NCBI GenBank assembly: GCA_017425305.1
Contig: JAFOOW010000083.1
Location: 1 to 10,396 of the forward strand
Direction: 5' to 3'
DNA from: Peptostreptococcaceae bacterium
Lineage (GTDB): Bacteria; Bacillota; Clostridia; Peptostreptococcales; Peptostreptococcaceae
Length of the DNA stretch: 10,396 bases
Part shown: one piece after another, positions 6,022 to 10,396 of the stretch
How positions within the stretch are numbered: position 1 is the first letter of the stretch
Layout: each line of letters begins with the position of its first letter
Translations under genes and position numbers: made by a program
The notes under the pieces: model-generated
Seen by the model: the letters and a program-made list of their open reading frames with translations, nothing else
What the model was told of the DNA's origin: nothing
Databases searched by the model: none

Positions 6022-6900
6022 ATGTTATTTAAAGGTTCAGGGGTTGCTTTAGTTACGCCTTTTAATGAAAATGGAGTTAACTTTGATAAATTAGGAGAAG
6101 TAATAGAATATCATATAGAAAATAAAACAGATGCAATAATAGTTTGTGGTACTACTGGAGAAGCTACTACAATGTCTGATGAAGAAAAATTAGCTGTTAT
6201 AAAATATACAGTTGAAAAAGTCAATAAGAGAATACCTGTAATAGCAGGAACTGGTTCAAATGATACTATGCACTCTGTTCATTTAAGTCAAGAAGCAGAA
6301 AAATTAGGAGCAGATGGGTTATTAGTTATAACTCCATACTACAATAAAGCTAATATTAGAGGTTTAAGACTTCACTTTGAAACAATAGCAAAATCGACTA
6401 AACTTCCTATAATATTATACAATGTTCCAGGAAGAACTAATATGAATATGAAGCCAAGTTTTGTAGCAGAACTTGCAGAAATAGAAAATATAGTTGCCAT
6501 AAAAGAAGCTAGTGGAGATTTAGCTCAAGTTGCTGAATTAGCTAGATTACTACCTGAGGACTTTGCTATATATTCAGGAAATGATGATTCTATACTTCCT
6601 TTACTATCATTAGGTGGAGTAGGTGTAATATCTGTCGTTGCTAATATATGTCCAAAGGATACTCATGATATAGTAGCGAAATTCTTATCTGGTGATATAG
6701 AAGGTTCTAGAAAATTACAATTAGATATGAAATCTTTAATAGATTCATTATTTATAGAAGTTAACCCAATACCAGTAAAAACAGCTATGAACTTATTAGG
6801 ATTTGAAATGGGCGATTTAAGATTACCTTTAGCTCCTATGGATGAAAAGAACCTAGAAGTATTAAAGAAAGAATTAGTTAATTATGGATTTAGCTTATAG
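6022..6900 (+). CDS. dapA: 4-hydroxy-tetrahydrodipicolinate synthase
   Basis: DapA condenses pyruvate with aspartate semialdehyde to give 4-hydroxy-tetrahydrodipicolinate, the first committed step to diaminopimelate and lysine. With the start at 6022 the protein has 292 residues and its catalytic residues fall at the E. coli numbers: T44 and T45 in CGTTGE, Y107 in TPYYNK, Y133 and R138 in LYNVPGRT, and the Schiff-base lysine K161 in VAIKEASGD. The fold is a TIM barrel followed by a helical C-terminal domain. An in-frame ATG at 6007 would add five residues, but it overlaps GGAGGG (6009-6014). That GGAGGG is correctly placed, 7 bases before 6022, so 6022 is chosen. Its TAG stop overlaps the dapB ribosome binding site. 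Whether lysine inhibits this enzyme cannot be judged by eye. Confidence 0.96.
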   Translation: MLFKGSGVALVTPFNENGVNFDKLGEVIEYHIENKTDAIIVCGTTGEATTMSDEEKLAVIKYTVEKVNKRIPVIAGTGSNDTMHSVHLSQEAEKLGADGLLVITPYYNKANIRGLRLHFETIAKSTKLPIILYNVPGRTNMNMKPSFVAELAEIENIVAIKEASGDLAQVAELARLLPEDFAIYSGNDDSILPLLSLGGVGVISVVANICPKDTHDIVAKFLSGDIEGSRKLQLDMKSLIDSLFIEVNPIPVKTAMNLLGFEMGDLRLPLAPMDEKNLEVLKKELVNYGFSL

Positions 6901-6910
6901 GAGGTAAACT

Positions 6911-7657
6911 ATGATAAAGGTTATAGTAAATGGTGCATTAGGTAAGATGGGGAAAGTTCTTACTAGATGTGTCAAAGAAGATAAAGATTTAGAATTAGTT
7001 TGTGGAGCTTCACTTCCAACAGGTGAAACTACTGATTATAAGCTATACACTAATATGGTAGATATAGAAGAAAGTGCAGATGTTATAATAGATTTTTCAC
7101 ACTTCTCAGCACTTGATGATGTTTTAGCTTATGCAACTAAGTCAAAAACTGCTTTAGTAATTGCAACTACTGGATTTACTAAAGAACAATTAGAGAAAAT
7201 AAAAGAAGCTTCTAAGATAATACCTATATTCCATTCTTCAAATATGTCTCTTGGAGTAAATATAGTGCTTAAGTTAGTAAAAGAGGCTGCAAAAGCTTTA
7301 AAAGGCTTTGATATAGAAGTAATAGAAAAGCATCATAACAAAAAAGTTGATGCACCAAGTGGTACAGCTATAATGATAGCTAATGCTATGAAAGAAGTTT
7401 TACCTGAAGCTACTTATAACTATGGTAGACATGGAAGAGATGCTAAGAGAGTAGAAGGTGAAATAGGAATCCACGCTATAAGAGGTGGAACTATAGTTGG
7501 AGAACATGAAGCTATATTTGCAGGTTTAGATGAAGAAGTTATGATAAGCCATAGAGCTCAATCTAAAGATATATTTGCAAATGGAGCAATAGCAGCTGCT
7601 AAGTATTTAGTTGGAAAAGAAGCAGGATATTATAATATGGACGATATGTTAAGATAA
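6911..7657 (+). CDS. dapB: 4-hydroxy-tetrahydrodipicolinate reductase
   Basis: DapB reduces the DapA product to tetrahydrodipicolinate with NAD(P)H. The 248-residue protein starts with the dinucleotide-binding GALGKMG (8-14) and has DVIIDFSH (57-64) and ATTGFT (85-90) lining the cofactor pocket. The diagnostic IEKHHNKKVDAPSGTA (138-153) supplies H141, H142 and K145 for catalysis and substrate binding. GEIGIHAIRGG and GEHEAIFAG follow in the C-terminal domain. It is slightly shorter than the E. coli enzyme, as is usual in clostridia. AGGAGGT (6899-6905) overlaps the dapA stop codon, which suggests translational coupling; dapH follows after 15 bases. Confidence 0.97.
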   Translation: MIKVIVNGALGKMGKVLTRCVKEDKDLELVCGASLPTGETTDYKLYTNMVDIEESADVIIDFSHFSALDDVLAYATKSKTALVIATTGFTKEQLEKIKEASKIIPIFHSSNMSLGVNIVLKLVKEAAKALKGFDIEVIEKHHNKKVDAPSGTAIMIANAMKEVLPEATYNYGRHGRDAKRVEGEIGIHAIRGGTIVGEHEAIFAGLDEEVMISHRAQSKDIFANGAIAAAKYLVGKEAGYYNMDDMLR

Positions 7658-7672
7658 TTAGGGAGGATACAT

Positions 7673-8386
7673 ATGATAAATTTAAATGATGCATACGAAA
7701 TAGCAAGATATATAAAGCAAGTTGAGAAGAAAACGCCTGTTAAGGTATATGTAAACGGAGATTTACAAGCTAAGTCTACTGAAAACTATAAAGTATTTGG
7801 AAACAATGGTTCATTTACTATAATAGGAGACTATGAAGCTATAAAGCATGTATTAGAAGTAGAGAAGGACCATTTAGAAGATATACACATGGAATATGAT
7901 AGAAGAAACTCTGCAATACCTTTATACAATTACCTTCATGAACATGCAAGAATAGAGCCAGGTGCTTATATAAGAGATATGGTTACTATAGGTAAAAATG
8001 CAGTAGTAATGATGGGAGCAGTAGTTAATATAGGGGCAGTTGTTGGTGAAGGCTCAATGGTAGATATGAATGCTGTTATAGGAGCTAGAGGTACATTAGG
8101 TAAAAATGTTCACCTTGGAGCAGGAGCAGTAGTAGCAGGTGTTTTAGAACCACCTTCAGCAGATCCAGTTATAATAGAAGATGATGTTATGATAGGAGCT
8201 AATGCTGTTATACTTGAGGGAGTTAGAATAGGTAAGGGAGCAGTTGTAGCAGCAGGTGCTGTTGTAACTCAAAATGTTCCAGAAGGTGCAGTTGTTGCAG
8301 GTTCTCCGGCTAAAGTAATAAAGATGAAGGATGAAAAAACTGCAGATAAAACTAGATTAATGGATGATTTAAGAGATTTAGATTAA
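7673..8386 (+). CDS. dapH: Tetrahydrodipicolinate N-acetyltransferase
   Basis: DapH (also annotated dapD in Firmicutes) acetylates tetrahydrodipicolinate with acetyl-CoA to N-acetyl-2-amino-6-oxopimelate, the opening step of the acetylase route to meso-diaminopimelate. The 237-residue protein has an N-terminal DapH_N domain (about 1-85, with KVYVNGDL and an [10 protein letters not shown] linker) followed by a left-handed beta-helix of hexapeptide repeats (about 94-208): [66 protein letters not shown]. It closes with [10 protein letters not shown], typical of trimeric acyltransferases. The PPSADPV loop and length near 236 separate it from the longer succinyltransferase DapD. GGGAGGA at 7661-7667 sets the start. 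It is the last gene before a terminator. The partner aminotransferase and deacetylase are not in this window. Confidence 0.95.
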   Translation: MINLNDAYEIARYIKQVEKKTPVKVYVNGDLQAKSTENYKVFGNNGSFTIIGDYEAIKHVLEVEKDHLEDIHMEYDRRNSAIPLYNYLHEHARIEPGAYIRDMVTIGKNAVVMMGAVVNIGAVVGEGSMVDMNAVIGARGTLGKNVHLGAGAVVAGVLEPPSADPVIIEDDVMIGANAVILEGVRIGKGAVVAAGAVVTQNVPEGAVVAGSPAKVIKMKDEKTADKTRLMDDLRDLD

Positions 8387-8401
8387 TTTAAGATATAAAT
8401 T

Positions 8402-8447
8402 AAAAGCTTTAAGTATAGGGTATTAGCTTTATATTTAAAGCTTTTTT
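8402..8447 (+). terminator. Terminator of the asd-dap operon
   Basis: AAAAGCTTTAA (8402-8412) pairs with TTAAAGCTTTT (8435-8445) across a 22-base loop, followed by T residues to 8447. It lies 15 bases after the dapH stop. The stem is AT-rich and the loop long, but the U-tract is clear. Confidence 0.8.
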
Positions 8448-8510
8448 ATATGTTAAATATAGTGAATTATCTTTGTATTAATTAAATTTTAAAAAAATAA
8501 AAAAATTTAT

Positions 8511-8581
8511 ATAAATTAATATGAAAAATTGATGCAAGATTAGATAAAATTTCATCAAAAAATTCATATTAATGGATTTAT
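8511..8581. repeat. Long imperfect inverted repeat upstream of the permease promoter
   Basis: ATTAATATGAA (8515-8525) is the perfect reverse complement of TTCATATTAAT (8563-8573). Inside, past an A-rich internal loop, TTGATG (8529-8534) pairs with CATCAA (8553-8558). Outside, five further pairs (8510-8514 with 8578-8582) form across a GGAT bulge. On the minus strand the structure runs into long T-tracts (8489-8505), so a weak leftward terminator is possible. The repeat lies about 160 bases before the permease promoter, and its role is unknown. Confidence 0.5.
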
Positions 8582-8674
8582 AATATAAATGGGAAATAAA
8601 GGTATTACAATGATTTTAATATATATGAATTTATGATTAAAAGAGAAAAATGATTGTATACAATATTATTATTT

Positions 8675-8689
8675 AATTATCTGAAAATT
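8675..8689. promoter_or_regulatory. CodY-like operator upstream of the permease gene
   Basis: AATTATCTGAAAATT differs at one of 15 positions from the established CodY consensus AATTTTCWGAAAATT. It ends 47 bases before the -35 of the permease promoter. CodY is the GTP/branched-chain amino acid sensor that represses amino acid transport genes in low-GC Gram-positives. The spacer is AT-rich, which raises the chance rate, but a one-mismatch box in front of an amino acid permease is a sensible place for it. Confidence 0.5.
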
Positions 8690-8736
8690 AATACAAATAA
8701 TTGGAAAATTTTAAAATGAATGATATATAACAAAAG

Positions 8737-8764
8737 TTGACAACGATTTCCTGGATTGTATAAT
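8737..8764 (+). promoter_or_regulatory. Near-consensus sigma-A promoter of the permease gene
   Basis: TTGACA (8737-8742) and TATAAT (8759-8764) are both perfect consensus hexamers with a 16-base spacer. The predicted start is near 8771, giving a leader of about 48 bases. Such a strong core promoter suggests high expression unless repressed. Confidence 0.88.
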
Positions 8765-8770
8765 AATAAG

Positions 8771-8789
8771 TGTAATTATAATTATTACA
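8771..8789. promoter_or_regulatory. 19-bp dyad at the predicted transcription start
   Basis: TGTAATTATAATTATTACA is a 9-1-9 dyad with eight of nine pairs matching, placed directly at the predicted start of the permease transcript. Its position just downstream of the -10 suits a repressor site. The cognate regulator is not recognisable from sequence. Confidence 0.4.
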
Positions 8790-8818
8790 AGAAAAAATTT
8801 ATTGGGGGGTAAATTTTA

Positions 8819-10279
8819 ATGTCTGATCAAAACAGAAATTTAACATGGCGAAATATAGCCCTTATGGGATTTGTCATGGTATGGGGATTTGGTAACGTAG
8901 TTAATAACTTTGCTAACCAAGGGTTAACAGTTGTATTCTCATGGATATTCATGATAGGTTTATACTTCGTACCGTATGCATTAATGGTTGGAGAGTTAGG
9001 ATCTGCATTTAAGGATTCTAAAGGTGGGGTTTCAGCTTGGATAAAGTCAACTACTACACCAATGCTTGCCTTTATGGCAGGATGGACATATTGGGTTGTT
9101 CACGTTCCTTACTTAGCTCAAAAGCCACAAGCTTTATTAATAGCACTATCTTGGGCGATTAGTCCATCAGGGGAATTAGCAGGAACAATAAAAGCATTAA
9201 ATCCAATAATATTACAATCTATAGTACTTGCAGTATTCTTAGTATTATTATACTTATCTACTAAAGGGGTTAAAGTATTAAAGACTGTAGGTAATATAGC
9301 AGGAACATCGATGTTTGCCATGTCTATATTATTTATAATATTAGGATTAGCAGCTCCTGCAATAACAGGACAAGTTGCAACACCAAATATAACAGCAAAA
9401 ACATTTGTACCTAAGTTTGACTTTGCATATTTAACAACATTATCAATGTTAGTATTTGCAGTTGGTGGATGTGAAAAGATATCACCATATGTAAATAATA
9501 CTAAAAATCCAACTAAGAACTTCCCTAAAGGAATGTTAGTTTTAGCTGGAATGGTTGCAGTATGTGCACTTTTAGGTTCTATAGCGATGGGTATGATGTT
9601 TAACTCAAATGCTATACCAGAAGATTTATTAATGAATGGTCAATACTATGCATTCCAATTACTTGGAGAACATTTTGGAGTAGGCAACATATTTGTTATA
9701 GTATACGCTCTAGCAAATACAGCTGCTCAATTATCTGCAGTAGTATTCTCAATAGATGCACCACTTAAGGTATTCTTAGGAGATGCAGATGAAAGATTCG
9801 TACCTAAGACATTAACTAAAACTAATAAAAATGGTGTATTAGTTAACGGATACTTAATGACTGCCATATTAGTTTCTATATTAATAATAGTTCCTGCTTT
9901 AGGAATAGGTAACACTAACGAATTATTCAATATGTTACTTAAGTTAAACTCAGTAGTTATGCCAATGAGATACTTATGGGTATTCTTAGCATACATGATG
10001 CTTAAAAAATCTGCTAATAAGTTTAAAACAGAGTACAAGTTTGTAAAGAGTGAAAAACTAGGATTTATGATAGGATTATGGTGTTTCGCATTTACAGCAT
10101 TTGCTTGTATAATGGGTATGTTCCCTGCAAACTTAGAAGCATTTAGCTCAGAGTGGATATTCACAGTAGCATTAAATGTAATGACTCCTGTAGTATTCAT
10201 GGGTATAGGTTTAATATTACCGATATTAGCTAAAAAGGATAATAAAGAAGCTGATTCAAAAACTGTTATTACTAATTAA
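8819..10279 (+). CDS. APC-family amino acid permease
   Basis: The 486-residue integral membrane protein has about 12 hydrophobic segments, the usual count for the amino acid-polyamine-organocation superfamily. Segment 1 (about 13-32) carries VWGFGN (21-26). Segment 2 ends in VGELGSAFKDSKGGVSAW (57-74), a family hallmark. Segment 6 has FAVGGCEKISPYV (213-225), followed by NPTKNFPKGM (230-239), the conserved loop after segment 6. TAAQLSAVVFSIDAPLKV (301-318) is in segment 8. The overall pattern resembles the glutamate:GABA antiporter and YjeM subgroup; the substrate is unknown. The start follows GGGGGG (8804-8809) at 9-base spacing, an unusual all-G ribosome binding site that can pair with the anti-SD using one G·U. 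Codon use favours TTC, TAC and AAC more than its neighbours, suggesting high expression. It has its own promoter and terminator, so it is separate from the dap operon; a lysine-related role is only a guess from proximity. Confidence 0.92.
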   Translation: MSDQNRNLTWRNIALMGFVMVWGFGNVVNNFANQGLTVVFSWIFMIGLYFVPYALMVGELGSAFKDSKGGVSAWIKSTTTPMLAFMAGWTYWVVHVPYLAQKPQALLIALSWAISPSGELAGTIKALNPIILQSIVLAVFLVLLYLSTKGVKVLKTVGNIAGTSMFAMSILFIILGLAAPAITGQVATPNITAKTFVPKFDFAYLTTLSMLVFAVGGCEKISPYVNNTKNPTKNFPKGMLVLAGMVAVCALLGSIAMGMMFNSNAIPEDLLMNGQYYAFQLLGEHFGVGNIFVIVYALANTAAQLSAVVFSIDAPLKVFLGDADERFVPKTLTKTNKNGVLVNGYLMTAILVSILIIVPALGIGNTNELFNMLLKLNSVVMPMRYLWVFLAYMMLKKSANKFKTEYKFVKSEKLGFMIGLWCFAFTAFACIMGMFPANLEAFSSEWIFTVALNVMTPVVFMGIGLILPILAKKDNKEADSKTVITN

Positions 10280-10280
10280 T

Positions 10281-10327
10281 AAAAAAGAACTGATATAAAG
10301 CTTAGGCTTTAATATCAGTTCTTTTTT
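10281..10327. terminator. Terminator after the permease gene, probably bidirectional
   Basis: AAAAAAGAACTGATAT (10281-10296) pairs perfectly with ATATCAGTTCTTTTTT (10312-10327). An inner AAAGC/GCTTT stem sits around the loop TTAG with one bulged A. A/T tracts at both ends give a U-run on either strand. It begins right after the permease stop codon. Confidence 0.93.
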
Positions 10328-10328
10328 A

Positions 10329-10394
10329 TTAATTAATAATAGTAGTTAAGCTTTCATTAAACTTTAATTGAATAACATACATCAATACTGGAAC
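10329..10394 (-). CDS. Possible C-terminal end of a convergent gene, cut by the window edge
   Basis: On the minus strand one frame is open from the right edge for 21 codons (VPVLMYVIQLKFNESLTTIIN) and stops at TAA 10331-10329, directly before the bidirectional terminator. The stop-to-terminator arrangement is what a convergent gene would leave, but 21 codons can be open by chance and the peptide resembles no family I know. Confidence 0.3.
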   Translation of the reverse strand, partial: VPVLMYVIQLKFNESLTTIIN

Positions 10395-10396
10395 AT

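Noticed and set aside
9727..10200. 157-codon open frame on the minus strand
   Set aside because: It lies wholly inside the permease gene, antisense to a clear membrane protein, with no ribosome binding site and an implausible composition. It is a shadow frame.
1..10396. Mobile elements, CRISPR, tRNA/rRNA, toxin-antitoxin or phage-defence genes
   Set aside because: No transposase, terminal repeats, spaced direct repeats, tRNA-like cloverleaf or defence-type proteins were seen. All well-supported proteins are housekeeping or transport families.

Overview
The window is low-GC DNA with AT-rich spacers, strong AGGAGG-type ribosome binding sites and tight co-directional gene packing, typical of a clostridial Firmicute. 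The combination of an asd-dapA-dapB-dapH cluster using the acetylase branch and the very A/T-biased codon use fits Peptostreptococcaceae (Clostridioides, Paraclostridium, Paeniclostridium or Romboutsia type). The genus is an inference from style and gene content, not a database match.

Layout. 1-2330 (+): the C-terminus of a TrkH/KtrB-type potassium transporter, a LytR-CpsA-Psr (LCP) cell-wall ligase and a ZIP-family metal transporter. The ZIP ribosome binding site lies in a long inverted repeat, and the unit ends at a strong terminator. 2559-3019 (-): a small bacterial PH-domain protein with its own terminator and a candidate promoter. 3206-3978 (+): a class I glutamine-amidotransferase-like (PuuD/peptidase C26) hydrolase, whose terminator is shared with the convergent gene at 3993-4568 (-), an unrecognised 191-residue protein. 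4590-5004: a regulatory spacer holding a strong leftward promoter followed by a 16-bp hairpin and T-run (short RNA or attenuator), and a rightward promoter for the dap cluster. 5005-8447 (+): asd, dapA, dapB, dapH, then a terminator. 8448-8818: a regulatory spacer with an imperfect hairpin, a CodY-like box, a near-consensus sigma-A promoter and a dyad at the predicted transcription start. 8819-10327 (+): an APC-family amino acid transporter and its terminator, followed by a possible tail of a convergent gene at the right edge.

How the genes work together. Asd, DapA, DapB and DapH turn aspartyl phosphate into N-acetyl-2-amino-6-oxopimelate, feeding meso-diaminopimelate for peptidoglycan and lysine. 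The aspartokinase, aminotransferase, deacetylase, epimerase and decarboxylase are not here and must be elsewhere. The LCP protein also serves the envelope, but nothing links it to the dap unit beyond proximity. The permease has its own promoter and regulatory sites, so it is a neighbour rather than part of the dap operon.

Most genes are ordinary housekeeping genes. I see no mobile element, CRISPR array, tRNA, rRNA or clearly novel multi-gene system. The items worth a second look are the regulatory structures between genes and the unrecognised protein at 3993-4568.
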